Source of the DNA: an uncultured Oscillibacter sp.
GTDB taxonomy: Bacteria; Bacillota; Clostridia; Oscillospirales; Oscillospiraceae
Length of the DNA stretch: 64,000 nt
Direction: 5' to 3'
Assembly: GCA_934574045.1 (NCBI GenBank)
Contig: CAKTMK010000004.1
Location: 20,117 to 84,116 of the forward strand
Within the stretch, counting starts at the first letter, position 1; every line of letters begins with the position of its first letter. Positions 45,265 through 54,900 of the stretch are shown here, in pieces. A program made the position numbers and the translations under genes. The notes beneath the pieces were generated by a model. The model did no database searches, was not told the origin of the DNA, and saw only the letters and a program-made list of their open reading frames with translations.

Positions 45265-48200
45265 ATGAGCAAAGAGTTCAAAAAGGTGCTGGTGGCGAAC
45301 CGCGGCGAGATCGCCATGCGCGTGTTCCGCGCGTGCCACGATCTGGGCGTGCAGACCATCGCCATCTATTCCAACGAGGATATGTACGGGCTGTTCCGCA
45401 CGGCGGCGGACGAATCCTATCTGATCGGCGAGAACGAAAGCCCGCTGGGCGCGTATCTGGACATCCCGCGGATCATCGAGCTGGCGAAAAAGCACGGCGC
45501 GGACGCCATCCACCCCGGATACGGCTTTTTGAGCGAGAACGGCGACTTTGCCCGCGCCTGCGAGGCGGCGGGGATCAAGTTCATCGGCCCCAGCAGCGAC
45601 GTGCTGGACCGGATGGGCGACAAGCTCAGCGCCAAGGCGCTGGCCATCGAGTGCGGCGTTCCCACAACCCCCGGCACCAAGGACCCCATCCCCGACCGCC
45701 AGACCGCCCAGAAGCTGGCCATGGACTTCGGCTTCCCCGTGATCCTGAAGGCGGCGGCCGGCGGCGGCGGGCGCGGTATGCGCCGGTGCGACACCGTGGA
45801 GGAGGTCGGCATCAATTATGATCTGGTGAAGGCCGAGGCGAAAAAGGCCTTCGGAAACGACGACATCTTCATGGAGAAGTTCCTCGTGGAGCCGAAGCAC
45901 ATCGAGGTGCAGGTCCTTGCCGACGAGCACGGCAACGTGGTCCATCTCTATGAGCGGGACTGCTCGCTCCAGCGGCGGTATCAGAAGGTGGTGGAGTTCA
46001 CCCCGGCGTTCTCCGTGCCCAAGAAGATCCGTGAGGAGCTGTATGAGGACGCGGTGAAGATCACCAAAAAGGTGGGCTACACCAACGCCGGAACGCTGGA
46101 ATTTCTGGTGGATGGCGAGGGCCATCACTACTTTATTGAGATGAACCCCCGCATTCAGGTGGAGCACACGGTGACGGAGATGGTCACCGGCGTGGATCTG
46201 GTGCGTTCTCAGATCCTGATCGCGCAGGGCTGCCCCCTCAGCGACCCGCGCATCGGCATCAAAAAGCAGTCCGACGTGCATCAGAACGGCTACGCCATCC
46301 AGTGCCGCGTGACCACCGAGGACCCGGCCAACGGCTTCGCGCCGGACACCGGAAAGATCACTGCCTACCGCTCCGGCGGTGGCTTCGGCGTCCGTCTGGA
46401 CGGCAACGCCTATACCGGCGCGGTGATCTCGCCGTATTACGACTCGCTGCTGGTCAAGGTCACCACGTGGGACTCCACCTTTGACGGCGTGTGCCGCAAG
46501 GCCATCCGCGCCGTGCGGGAGGTCCATGTCCGCGGCGTAAAGACCAATATCGCCTTCATCCTCAACATTCTGCACGACGAGACGTTCCGCGCCGGAAAGT
46601 GCCACACCAAATACATCGACCAGACGCCCAGCCTGTTCCAGCTGGACGAGGGGCAGGACCGCGCCACCAAGATGCTCAAGTACATCGGCAACATCGTGGT
46701 CCGGGAGCGGGGGCCCCAGAAGCTCTATGACGAGCCGCGGTTCCCGCCCGTTACCGGCAGCCGCCCCGCGGGTCTCAAGCAGATGCTGGACGAAAAGGGG
46801 CCGGAGGCCGTCGCCAAGTGGGTGCTGGATCAGAAAAAGCTGCTGATCTGCGACACCACCTCCCGGGACGCCCACCAGTCCCTGCTGGCCACCCGCGTGC
46901 GGACCCGGGACATCGTCAAGTGCATGGAGGCCACCTCCGAGATCGAGGCGGACGCGTTCTCTCTGGAGTGCTGGGGCGGCGCGACCTTCGACGTGGCGTA
47001 CCGCTTCCTGCACGAGTCTCCGTGGGAGCGGCTGGACCTGATCCGGGAGAAGGCGCCCAACCTGCTGCTGCAGATGCTGCTGCGGGGCGCCAACGCCGTG
47101 GGCTACACCAACTATCCGGACAATGTGATCCGGGAGTTCGTCCGTCAGGCCGCCAAGAGCGGCATCGACGTGTTCCGCGTGTTCGACTCGCTCAACTGGC
47201 TGCCCGGCATGGAGGTGGCCATGGACGAGGTCCTCAAGCAGGGGAAGATCTGTCAGGCCACCGTCTGCTACACCGGCGATATCATGGACCCTGCCCGGGA
47301 TAAGTACACGCTCCAGTATTATGTCAATATGGCCAAGGAGCTGGAGAAGCGGGGCGCCCATATGCTGGCCATCAAGGACATGGCCGGCCTGCTCAAGCCC
47401 TACGCCGCGAAGAAGCTGGTCTCCGCGCTCAAGCAGGAGGTCGGCATCCCCATCCAGCTCCACACCCACAACACCTCCGGCAATCAGGTGGCGGCGCTGC
47501 TGTTGGCCGCGGAGGCGGGCGTGGACGTGGTGGACTGCGCCATCTCGTCCATGAGCTCGCTGACCAGCCAGCCCTCGCTCAACGCGGTAGTGGCTGCCCT
47601 TCAGGGTACGGAGCGGGACACCGGCATGGATCTGGACCGGCTCCAGATGCTGACGGACTACTGGGAGGACGTGCGCAAGCGGTACGACTCCTTCGAGGCG
47701 GGCATCAAGTGCCCCGCCACCGACATCTACCGCTATGAGATCCCCGGCGGGCAGTACACCAATCTGAAGCCGCAGGTGGAGTCTCTGGGCCTTGGCGAGC
47801 GCTTTCAGGATGTGAAGGAGAACTACCGCAAGGTCAACGCCATGCTGGGCGACATCGTGAAGGTGACGCCTTCCAGCAAAATGGTGGGCGATCTGGCCAT
47901 CTTCATGACCCAGAACGACCTGACGCCGGAGAACATTGTGGAAAAGGGCGCGGATCTGGCGTTCCCGGACAGCGCCGTGAGCTACTTCTCCGGCATGATG
48001 GGCCAGCCCGCGTGGGGCTTCCCCAAGGAGCTGCAGAAGGTGGTCCTGAAGGGGAAGGAGGCCGTTGCCTGCCGCCCCGGCGAGCTGTTGAAGCCGGTGG
48101 ACTTCGCGGCGGTGAAGCGGGAGATGCAGGAGTTCGACCCAGACCCGTCCGACCGGGCCGTGATCTCCTACTGCCTGTATCCCAAGGTCTACCGCGACTA

Positions 48201-48678
48201 TAAGCGGGACCAGAAGGAGTACGGCTACGTGACCCGGCTTGGCAGCCATGTGTTCTTCCACGGTCTTGCGGTGGGGGAGACCAACAAGGTCAACATCGCC
48301 GACGGCAAAACGCTGGTCATCAAGTATCTGGGCCTCGGCGAGGTGGACGCCGAAGGGATGCGCACCGTCAGCTTTGAGCTTAACGGCATCCGCCGGGACG
48401 TGCAGGTGCCCGACGCGGAGGCTCAGAAGAACATCGTCAAGGTCCCCATGGCCGACCCGGAGGACAAGAGCCAGGTGGGCGCGTCCATCCCCGGCGCGGT
48501 GAGCAAGGTGCAGGTCAAGGTGGGCGACGCGGTGGAGCTGAACCAGACCCTCATCACCATCGAGGCCATGAAGATGGAGACCGCCGTCACCGCCCGCATG
48601 GCCGGCACGGTGGAGAGCATTCAGGTGGCCGAGGGAGACACCGTTAAGGGCGGCCAGCTGCTGCTGACGATCCGTTAA
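45265..48678 (+). CDS. pyc: pyruvate carboxylase
   Basis: A 1137-residue biotin enzyme making oxaloacetate from pyruvate, CO2 and ATP. Biotin carboxylase domain (about 1-450; KKVLVANRGEIAMRVFRAC, KAAAGGGGRGMR, EMNPRIQVEHTVTE), carboxyltransferase domain (about 525-830; DTTSRDAHQSLLATRVRT, and the metal-site HTHNTSGNQ), and biotin carrier domain with the biotinyl Lys at residue 1103 in EAMKMETA. SD AAAGGGAGGAAG. Single-gene transcript that feeds the TCA branch and gluconeogenesis. Confidence 0.97.
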   Translation: MSKEFKKVLVANRGEIAMRVFRACHDLGVQTIAIYSNEDMYGLFRTAADESYLIGENESPLGAYLDIPRIIELAKKHGADAIHPGYGFLSENGDFARACEAAGIKFIGPSSDVLDRMGDKLSAKALAIECGVPTTPGTKDPIPDRQTAQKLAMDFGFPVILKAAAGGGGRGMRRCDTVEEVGINYDLVKAEAKKAFGNDDIFMEKFLVEPKHIEVQVLADEHGNVVHLYERDCSLQRRYQKVVEFTPAFSVPKKIREELYEDAVKITKKVGYTNAGTLEFLVDGEGHHYFIEMNPRIQVEHTVTEMVTGVDLVRSQILIAQGCPLSDPRIGIKKQSDVHQNGYAIQCRVTTEDPANGFAPDTGKITAYRSGGGFGVRLDGNAYTGAVISPYYDSLLVKVTTWDSTFDGVCRKAIRAVREVHVRGVKTNIAFILNILHDETFRAGKCHTKYIDQTPSLFQLDEGQDRATKMLKYIGNIVVRERGPQKLYDEPRFPPVTGSRPAGLKQMLDEKGPEAVAKWVLDQKKLLICDTTSRDAHQSLLATRVRTRDIVKCMEATSEIEADAFSLECWGGATFDVAYRFLHESPWERLDLIREKAPNLLLQMLLRGANAVGYTNYPDNVIREFVRQAAKSGIDVFRVFDSLNWLPGMEVAMDEVLKQGKICQATVCYTGDIMDPARDKYTLQYYVNMAKELEKRGAHMLAIKDMAGLLKPYAAKKLVSALKQEVGIPIQLHTHNTSGNQVAALLLAAEAGVDVVDCAISSMSSLTSQPSLNAVVAALQGTERDTGMDLDRLQMLTDYWEDVRKRYDSFEAGIKCPATDIYRYEIPGGQYTNLKPQVESLGLGERFQDVKENYRKVNAMLGDIVKVTPSSKMVGDLAIFMTQNDLTPENIVEKGADLAFPDSAVSYFSGMMGQPAWGFPKELQKVVLKGKEAVACRPGELLKPVDFAAVKREMQEFDPDPSDRAVISYCLYPKVYRDYKRDQKEYGYVTRLGSHVFFHGLAVGETNKVNIADGKTLVIKYLGLGEVDAEGMRTVSFELNGIRRDVQVPDAEAQKNIVKVPMADPEDKSQVGASIPGAVSKVQVKVGDAVELNQTLITIEAMKMETAVTARMAGTVESIQVAEGDTVKGGQLLLTIR

Positions 48679-48786
48679 GAATTTGCCAAAAACTGTCGAA
48701 TATCACAAACAGACAGCCGCATGGGAACATTTGTCCTTGACATGGGGACGCAACTTTAACAGTTTGTTCACAAAAACGCTGTATTT

Positions 48787-48830
48787 GCAAGGGTTCGTGC
48801 AATTTATGCAGGAACCCTTGCTCTTTTTAG
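48787..48830 (+). terminator. terminator downstream of pyc
   Basis: 10-bp arms 48787-48796 and 48812-48821 with a 15-nt loop, then TCTTTTTA. It lies about 110 nt after the pyc stop; the intervening sequence is AT-rich with no gene. Confidence 0.75.
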
Positions 48831-48861
48831 CAAGAAATTATGCAAAAAGGATATAAAACTC

Positions 48862-48890
48862 TTGAAATTTGAAGGAGGGTGCGATATAAT
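48862..48890 (+). promoter_or_regulatory. promoter of the TAXI-TRAP transporter operon
   Basis: TTGAAA (48862-48867), 17-bp spacer, TATAAT (48885-48890). Confidence 0.85.
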
Positions 48891-48935
48891 ACACCTAGCG
48901 CAAAATCCCAAAAACGAAGAAAGAAGGAATTTGAG

Positions 48936-49988
48936 ATGAAAAAGTTTCTGTCCCTGTCTCTGGCGATGCTCATGATGGCGTCCGTTCTGGCAGGCTGCGG
49001 CGGCTCCGGCAGCGCTCCCGCTGCTTCCAGCGCCAGCTCTGCGGCTGCTTCCAGCGCCAGCTCTGCGGCTGCTCCTGTTGCCACCAACAAGGGCGGCATG
49101 GAGGGCGGCACCAGCCTGAACTTCACCACCGGCGGCGATCAGGGTACTTACTACGGCTTCGGCGGCGTTCTGGCCGGCAAGGTCGGTGAGTCCACCAGCA
49201 CCACCGTCACCGCCATCACCTCCGGCGGCTCTCAGGCCAACATCGAGGCCATGGAGGCCGGCGACGCTCAGCTGGGCTTCGTCCAGTCCGACGTTATGGC
49301 TTACGCCTATAACGGCACCAACCTGTTCGACGGCAGCAAGATCGACACCTTCTCCACCGTGGCCGACCTGTACATGGAGCAGGTCCAGATCGTCACTCTG
49401 GACGCCAACATCAAGTCCGTTGCCGACCTGAAGGGCAAGAACGTCTCCATCGGCGCTGCCGGTTCCGGCGTGTACTACAACGCTATCGACGTTCTGGGCG
49501 CTTACGGCCTGACCGAGAACGACATTAAGCCCACCTTCCAGTCCTTCGGCGATTCTACCGAGGCTCTGCAGGACGGCAAGATCGACGCGGCCTTCGTGGT
49601 CGCCGGCGCTCCTACCACCGCTGTGACCTCTCTGGCCGCCACCAAGCCGGTCTATCTGGTCAGCCTGGACGACGAGCATATCGACGCTCTGATCGCCGAG
49701 TCTCCCTACTACAGCAAGAACATCATCTCCAAGGATGCTTACGGCACTCCCGAGGATGTGACCACCGTGGCTGTGGGCGCTGTTGTCATCGCCCGCGACG
49801 ACGTTTCCGAGGCTGACGTGTACAACTTCCTGTACGGCATCTTCGAGAATCTGGACGCCATCACCGCCGCTCACGCCAAGGGCGCTGAGCTGAACCTCGA
49901 GTTCGCGGCTTCCGTGACGGCCGTTCCCTATCATCCCGGCGCTGCCAAGTACTTCGCTGAGAAGGGCATCACCGTTCCCACGAAGTAA
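48936..49988 (+). CDS. TAXI family TRAP transporter substrate-binding lipoprotein
   Basis: A 350-residue extracytoplasmic binding protein. Lipobox SVLAGC gives a lipidated Cys, followed by a Ser/Ala linker that contains an exact 24-bp tandem duplication (49020-49043 and 49044-49067). The mature protein shows TAXI-type features: FTTGGDQGTYYGFGGVLA, TSGGSQANIEAMEAGDAQLGFVQSDV, DLKGKNVSIGAAGSG. It delivers an anion, perhaps a dicarboxylate or glutamate-like solute, to the fused permease downstream. Codons favour T-ending Ala and Ser more than neighbouring genes, suggesting high expression. Confidence 0.92.
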   Translation: MKKFLSLSLAMLMMASVLAGCGGSGSAPAASSASSAAASSASSAAAPVATNKGGMEGGTSLNFTTGGDQGTYYGFGGVLAGKVGESTSTTVTAITSGGSQANIEAMEAGDAQLGFVQSDVMAYAYNGTNLFDGSKIDTFSTVADLYMEQVQIVTLDANIKSVADLKGKNVSIGAAGSGVYYNAIDVLGAYGLTENDIKPTFQSFGDSTEALQDGKIDAAFVVAGAPTTAVTSLAATKPVYLVSLDDEHIDALIAESPYYSKNIISKDAYGTPEDVTTVAVGAVVIARDDVSEADVYNFLYGIFENLDAITAAHAKGAELNLEFAASVTAVPYHPGAAKYFAEKGITVPTK

Positions 49989-50020
49989 GCAGAAACACTG
50001 AATTTACCGTTTTGCGCCGA

Positions 50021-50051
50021 GCGGCTGCGGTGGGCTTCCCACCGCAGCCGC
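50021..50051 (+). promoter_or_regulatory. intergenic stem-loop between binding protein and permease genes
   Basis: Perfect 14-bp arms 50021-50034 and 50038-50051 with a 3-nt loop and no T-run. Such hairpins after binding-protein genes usually stabilise the upstream mRNA and make the permease less abundant. Confidence 0.6.
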
Positions 50052-50181
50052 GGCGGGAACGGCGGAAAATGCGGCTACGCGATAGATGAGTCCGTATCCG
50101 GCGAGGGAAGGGATGCAGATTGATCTATTCCGTAGCAATGAGAAAAGAGGCGGAATTTTACCAGAAGAAAGGAGACAGTTT

Positions 50182-52167
50182 ATGCAGTCCAAGGAGAACG
50201 GAAAAACACAGGCGTCTGAGCTGGAAGTGGATACCAGCGTAGGCACCGCAGCCGACGTAGAGGAGGTAATGAAAAAATACGACCGCGAGTCGAACACCCG
50301 CATTTGGGAGGGCCGTCCCAAGCAGATCGTTCGCGCGCTGTCGATCATCTTCTCTCTTTACAGCATTTTCGTCACGCTGTTCAGCACGGCGATGCCCGAG
50401 GTCCGTCTGAACATCTTCCTGGGTATGGTGCTGATTCTGGGTTACCTGCACTATCCCATCAAAAAGGGCGATCCCCATGTCAATCGGCTTCCCTGGTATG
50501 ATATCCTCATCATGATCGTGGGCGCCGGACCCCTGTTCTATTTCGCCGCCAACGCACAGGATATCATCAAGCTGGCGACCAAGGTGACCAAGAACCCCGT
50601 CATGGTCGTTATCGCCGTGTTCTCCGTGCTGGCGTTCATGGAGCTGTGCCGCCGCTGCGTGGGCATTCCCATTCTCTGCGTGCTGGGCGCCCTGCTGGTG
50701 TACACCTTCTCCACGGTCCGTTTCGGTAAGGTCATCTATGACCTGTTCTACACCACCACCGGCCTGATGAACACCCCCATCAACGTCTGCGCCAAGTACA
50801 TCGTCGTGTTCATCATCTTCGGTGCGTTCCTTGAGCGGACGGGCATTTCCGCTTTCTTCATCAACCTGGCCAACGCCATCTGCGGCGCTGCCGCCGGCGG
50901 TCCCGCCAAGGTGGCCGTTATCTCCTCCGCTCTGTGCGGCATGGTGTCCGGCTCCTCCGTGGGCAACACCGTGACCACCGGCTCCGTCACCATTCCCATG
51001 ATGAAGAAGACCGGCTATCAGCCCGAGTTCGCCGGCGCGGTCGAGGCCGCGTCCTCCACCGGCGGCCAGATCATGCCTCCCATCATGGGCGCTGCGGCGT
51101 TCCTGATGGCCGAGTACATGGGCATTCCTTACGGCGAAGTGGCTCTGAAGGCCATCCTCCCCGCCGTTCTGTACTTCGCCGGCATTTACATCGCCGTTCA
51201 CCTCGAGGCTAAGAAGCTGGGCCTGAAGGGCATTCCCAAGGACGAGCTGCCCAAGATGCGCGAGCTGCTGCCCAAGATCTACCTGCTGCTGCCTCTGATT
51301 ATCCTGATCGTGATGGTGTCCACGAATATGTTCACCATGCAGTTCTGCGCCACCATCGCCATCGGCATCACCATTCTGGTCGGCATCATCAACAAGGATG
51401 ACCGCATCACCCTCACCAAGTTCTTCGACGCGCTGGAAGCCGGCGGCAAGGGCACGATCACCGTGGCCGTGGCCTGCGCGATGGCCGGTCTGGTTGCCGG
51501 CTGCATCACCTCCACCGGTCTGGCCTCCAAGCTCATCACGCTGGTGGTCAACGTCTCCGGCGGCGTGACGATCATCGCTCTGGCGCTGACCATGCTGTGC
51601 TGCATCGTTCTGGGCATGGGCGTTCCCACCACCGCGAACTACTGCATCATGGCCGCTACCTGCGCGCCCATCCTGATGAGCCCCGAGATCGGCATCCCCC
51701 GTATCTGCGCGCACTTCTTCGTGTTCTACTTCGGCATCGTCGCCGACATCACCCCGCCCGTGGCGCTGGCCGCTTACGCCGGTTCCGCCATTGCAAAGGC
51801 TCCTCCCATGAAGACCGCGTTCAACGCCACCCGTCTGGCCATCGCGGCGTTCATCGTGCCTTACATCTTTGCGTTCAGCCCCGCCATGCTGTTTGAGTTT
51901 GAGGCGGGCCTGTCCGGTGCGATGATCGCGCTGCAGGTGGTCCAGATCTGCGCCACCTCTCTGCTGGGCATCTTCGGCGTGGCCGCCGCGCTCAACGGCT
52001 TCCTGTTCCGCAAGATGAACATTCTGTTCCGCATCATCATGGCGGCCGGCGGCCTGTGCATGATGTACCCCGGTACCGTGACCGATCTGATCGGTCTGGT
52101 TGCTGTGGGCGGCATCTACTTCCTCCTGCGCATGAGCACCAAGAAGTCCGCCGCTGCCGCGCAGTAA
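50182..52167 (+). CDS. TRAP transporter fused permease (DctQM type, TAXI group)
   Basis: A 661-residue membrane protein with about 16 hydrophobic segments. The N-terminal part corresponds to the small DctQ-like subunit, and the large DctM-like part shows GMVSGSSVGNTVTTGSVTIPMMKKTGY and EAASSTGGQIMPPIMGAAAFLMAEY, typical of TAXI-TRAP 4TM/12TM fusions, and ADITPPVALAAYAGSAIA. SD AAAGGAG fixes the start at 50182; the frame is open upstream to 50086 without an SD. Uptake is driven by a Na+ or H+ gradient, with the binding protein encoded upstream. Confidence 0.93.
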   Translation: MQSKENGKTQASELEVDTSVGTAADVEEVMKKYDRESNTRIWEGRPKQIVRALSIIFSLYSIFVTLFSTAMPEVRLNIFLGMVLILGYLHYPIKKGDPHVNRLPWYDILIMIVGAGPLFYFAANAQDIIKLATKVTKNPVMVVIAVFSVLAFMELCRRCVGIPILCVLGALLVYTFSTVRFGKVIYDLFYTTTGLMNTPINVCAKYIVVFIIFGAFLERTGISAFFINLANAICGAAAGGPAKVAVISSALCGMVSGSSVGNTVTTGSVTIPMMKKTGYQPEFAGAVEAASSTGGQIMPPIMGAAAFLMAEYMGIPYGEVALKAILPAVLYFAGIYIAVHLEAKKLGLKGIPKDELPKMRELLPKIYLLLPLIILIVMVSTNMFTMQFCATIAIGITILVGIINKDDRITLTKFFDALEAGGKGTITVAVACAMAGLVAGCITSTGLASKLITLVVNVSGGVTIIALALTMLCCIVLGMGVPTTANYCIMAATCAPILMSPEIGIPRICAHFFVFYFGIVADITPPVALAAYAGSAIAKAPPMKTAFNATRLAIAAFIVPYIFAFSPAMLFEFEAGLSGAMIALQVVQICATSLLGIFGVAAALNGFLFRKMNILFRIIMAAGGLCMMYPGTVTDLIGLVAVGGIYFLLRMSTKKSAAAAQ

Positions 52168-52191
52168 AATTCCGCTATCTCATTCCTTCTG

Positions 52192-52230
52192 GGCCGTCCC
52201 CTGCCGAATGGCGGGGGACGGCCTCTTTCT
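52192..52230 (+). terminator. terminator of the TRAP operon
   Basis: 14-bp arms 52192-52205 and 52210-52223 with one G-T pair, loop GAAT, then TCTTTCT. Confidence 0.82.
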
Positions 52231-52431
52231 GCGGAAAGGTTCCTTTCGTGGACAGCACGGAGCGCCGGAGGGCGGTTCTCCGGTGCTTCAAGGCGCTTTG
52301 GCGGAGGCCGTCGGGCAGGGGCGGTTTTCCGATATTGCGGCACGCTAAAAATATTTTCCGAGTGGAACTATTTTCCCGTCTGCGCCGTCTTATCTGATAC
52401 CCGAGGAAGGTAAAAATCTGTTACCGCTTTG
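52231..52431. other. intergenic region without a supported gene
   Basis: About 200 bp between the TRAP terminator and the efflux operon promoter. It is GC-rich first and AT-rich after 52340. No ORF has an SD or a recognisable product. Confidence 0.5.
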
Positions 52432-52474
52432 TTGTTGCTTTTCTGTATGAACCGTATTATTATAATTCATACAG
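52432..52474 (+). promoter_or_regulatory. promoter with overlapping inverted-repeat operator for the efflux-type ABC operon
   Basis: TTGTTG (52432-52437), 17-bp spacer, TATTAT (52455-52460). A perfect 9-bp inverted repeat CTGTATGAA (52443-52451) and TTCATACAG (52466-52474) brackets the -10, a layout expected for a dimeric repressor such as a GntR/YtrA, TetR or MarR type. No regulator gene is adjacent. Confidence 0.6.
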
Positions 52475-52517
52475 TTATGCGCACAAGGGAAAACTCTGTG
52501 GGAAAGGATACAGAAAC

Positions 52518-54200
52518 ATGGCAGAAGTGAAAGACCCCGCCCTGAGCGGGCAGGCGGCCGAGACCGCGCCGGAGACGGCGGCGCTCCCGGCGGACGGCGG
52601 AAAGAAGCCCAAGCGTCCGCCCATGTCCCCCAAGAAGAAAAAGAAGCTGATCCGCCTGTGCATCGCCGGAGCGGTGGTGCTTGTGGCGGCGGTGGGCCTG
52701 TCCAAGCTGCTGGGCGGCAGCGAGGATACAGTGCAGGTGGTGGAGGACACCGTGCAGTATAACTCCATCACCTCTACGGTAGAGGGCAGCGGCATCACCA
52801 AGGCCAAGGAGAGCAAGACCATCACTCTCACCACCTCCGGCACGGTGCAGGAGGTCTACGTTACCGAGGGCCAGCAGGTCACAGCCGGAACGCCGCTGTT
52901 CGTGATCGACTCCGAGACGGCCCGCTCCGCTGTGGAAAAGGCCCGCAAGGACGTGGACGGCTACCAAAAGCAGCTCAACTCCATGAATAAGGACATCGCG
53001 GGCCTGAATCTGGCCCCGCCCTTTGCCGGAAAGCTGATGGAGACGGAAAAGCTGAATGTGGGCGAGGAGATCGGCAAGGGCGTGAAGGTCGCCACGCTGG
53101 TGGATGACCGCACCATGAAGCTCCAGCAGTATTACAGCTACGCCTATGAGGGCGACATCCGGGTGGGCCAGACCGCGGAGGTCTCGCTGCCCGCGCTGAT
53201 GAGCAGCGTGACCGGAACGGTCTCGGCGGTACATATGGTGGACCGCATTTCACCGGAGGGCGCGCGGCTGTTCGAGGTGGAGTTTGCCATCAAGAACCCC
53301 GGCACGCTGACCAAGGACATGGTGGCCTCCGCCGTTCTCACGGTGAACGGCGAGCAGGTCTATCCTTACGAGTCCGGAAAGCTGGAGTATAACCGCGTGA
53401 TCGACCTGAAGACCACCGTCAGCGGCACGATCCTCTCCACGAGCCTGTTGGACTACATGGACGTGACGCCCGGGCAGGTGCTGGTGCAGATCGATGGAGA
53501 GGACAGCGAGTCGGAGCTGTTCACGCTGGAGCAGAATCTGGCGGACGCGCAAAAGACGCTGAAGACCGCTCAGGAGAATCTGGACAACTGCACCGCCGTC
53601 GCCCCCATCGACGGAACGGTGATGGGCCTTGCGCTCACACCGGGCGAGGAGGTCGCAGCCAACACCACCGTCATCTCCATTGCCGATACCACCACCATCC
53701 TGATCGACGCTACGGTGGACGAGCGCAACATCGGCTATGTGCAGGCGGGCATGATGGTGGATCTGGATCAGTGGGGCACCTCGTTCATGGGCACGGTGGA
53801 ATCCGTCAGTCTGAACAGCAAGGTGGAAAACGGCGTGGCGGCCTATCCCATGACCATCTCCGTGGACAATTCGGACGGGTCGATGATGAGCGGCAGCAAC
53901 GTGACCTATTCTCTGGTGGCCAGCGAGAACGACAACTGCCTGACGCTGCCGATCCAGAGCGTGAAAAACGCCCAGTTTGAGGACGGCAGCTCCGGCTACG
54001 TGGTGTTCCTGAAGGCCGACCGGGAGCCGGAGAATGTGGCGCAGCTGGCAGTGCCGGTGGATGGCGTGCCGGACGGCTACTATCCCGTGCCGGTGGAGAT
54101 CGGTATTTCCGACAACTACAACGTGGAGATCAAGTCCGGCGTGGAGGAGGGAGACGTGGTATTCACCACCACGCAGATGGAAAACTCCTATGGATGGTAA
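52518..54200 (+). CDS. membrane fusion protein (efflux-type periplasmic adaptor family)
   Basis: A 560-residue protein with a cytoplasmic, Lys-rich N-terminus, one membrane helix (about 44-62) and an extracytoplasmic region. A lipoyl-like half appears at GTVQEVYVTEGQQVTAGTPLFVID; a second such unit follows (SGTILSTSLLDYMDVTPGQVLVQIDGED), with a short coiled coil at about 335-355 and the matching half VAPIDGTVMGLALTPGEEV. In Gram-positives such adaptors work with MacB-like ATPase and permease, which are the next two genes, to export peptides or lipids or sense envelope stress. Confidence 0.88.
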   Translation: MAEVKDPALSGQAAETAPETAALPADGGKKPKRPPMSPKKKKKLIRLCIAGAVVLVAAVGLSKLLGGSEDTVQVVEDTVQYNSITSTVEGSGITKAKESKTITLTTSGTVQEVYVTEGQQVTAGTPLFVIDSETARSAVEKARKDVDGYQKQLNSMNKDIAGLNLAPPFAGKLMETEKLNVGEEIGKGVKVATLVDDRTMKLQQYYSYAYEGDIRVGQTAEVSLPALMSSVTGTVSAVHMVDRISPEGARLFEVEFAIKNPGTLTKDMVASAVLTVNGEQVYPYESGKLEYNRVIDLKTTVSGTILSTSLLDYMDVTPGQVLVQIDGEDSESELFTLEQNLADAQKTLKTAQENLDNCTAVAPIDGTVMGLALTPGEEVAANTTVISIADTTTILIDATVDERNIGYVQAGMMVDLDQWGTSFMGTVESVSLNSKVENGVAAYPMTISVDNSDGSMMSGSNVTYSLVASENDNCLTLPIQSVKNAQFEDGSSGYVVFLKADREPENVAQLAVPVDGVPDGYYPVPVEIGISDNYNVEIKSGVEEGDVVFTTTQMENSYGW

Positions 54201-54204
54201 GCAT

Positions 54205-54900
54205 ATGCTGATCGAGTTAAAGGATATCTATAAGATCTACGGCGAGGGACTGGAGAGTGAGGTCCGGGCACTGGACGGCGTTTCACTGGAGATCCGGCGG
54301 GGCGAGTTCGTGGCCATCGTGGGCCAGTCCGGCTCCGGAAAGTCCACCATGATGAACGTGCTGGGCTGTCTGGACATCCCCACCCGGGGCGAGTATCTGC
54401 TGGACGGGGTGAACGTCCGGGAGCTGAGCGACCGGGAGCTGAGCCGCATCCGCAACAAGCAGATCGGCTTCATCTTCCAGCAGTACAACCTGATCCAGAA
54501 CCTGAACGTGCTGGAAAACGTGGAGCTGCCGCTGATCTATCAGGGCGTGGGAATGGAGAAGCGGCGGGAGATGGCGCTGGAGGCGCTGGAGCGCGTGGGC
54601 CTTGCCAACCGCGTCAAGCACAAGCCCACGGAGATGTCCGGCGGCCAGCAGCAGCGGGTGGCCATCGCCCGGGCCATCGCCACCAAGCCGCCCATTATCA
54701 TGGCGGACGAGCCGACCGGCGCGCTGGATTCCCACACGGGCCACGACGTGCTCAAGTTTCTTCAGCAGCTCAACAAGGATGGCAGCACCGTGATCCTCAT
54801 CACGCACGACAACGGCATCGCCGCCACGGCGCCCCGCGTGGTGCGTCTGGCGGACGGAAAAAAGATCGAGGACCACGAGCAGGAGGTGGATTGGCTTTGA
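54205..54900 (+). CDS. MacB-like ABC transporter ATP-binding protein
   Basis: A 231-residue ATPase of the LolD/MacB family. Walker A GQSGSGKST, signature MSGGQQQRVAIARAIA, Walker B IIMADEPTGALD and switch ITHD. The start at 54205 is 5 bases after the adaptor stop, with GGATGG as a weak SD; ATG 54190, overlapping the adaptor, is the alternative. It powers the FtsX-fold permease encoded next. Confidence 0.95.
   Translation: MLIELKDIYKIYGEGLESEVRALDGVSLEIRRGEFVAIVGQSGSGKSTMMNVLGCLDIPTRGEYLLDGVNVRELSDRELSRIRNKQIGFIFQQYNLIQNLNVLENVELPLIYQGVGMEKRREMALEALERVGLANRVKHKPTEMSGGQQQRVAIARAIATKPPIIMADEPTGALDSHTGHDVLKFLQQLNKDGSTVILITHDNGIAATAPRVVRLADGKKIEDHEQEVDWL

Noticed and set aside
45109..48261. 1050-residue minus-strand ORF opposite pyc
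   Set aside because: Antisense frame caused by third-position GC bias; pyc itself is fully supported by domains.
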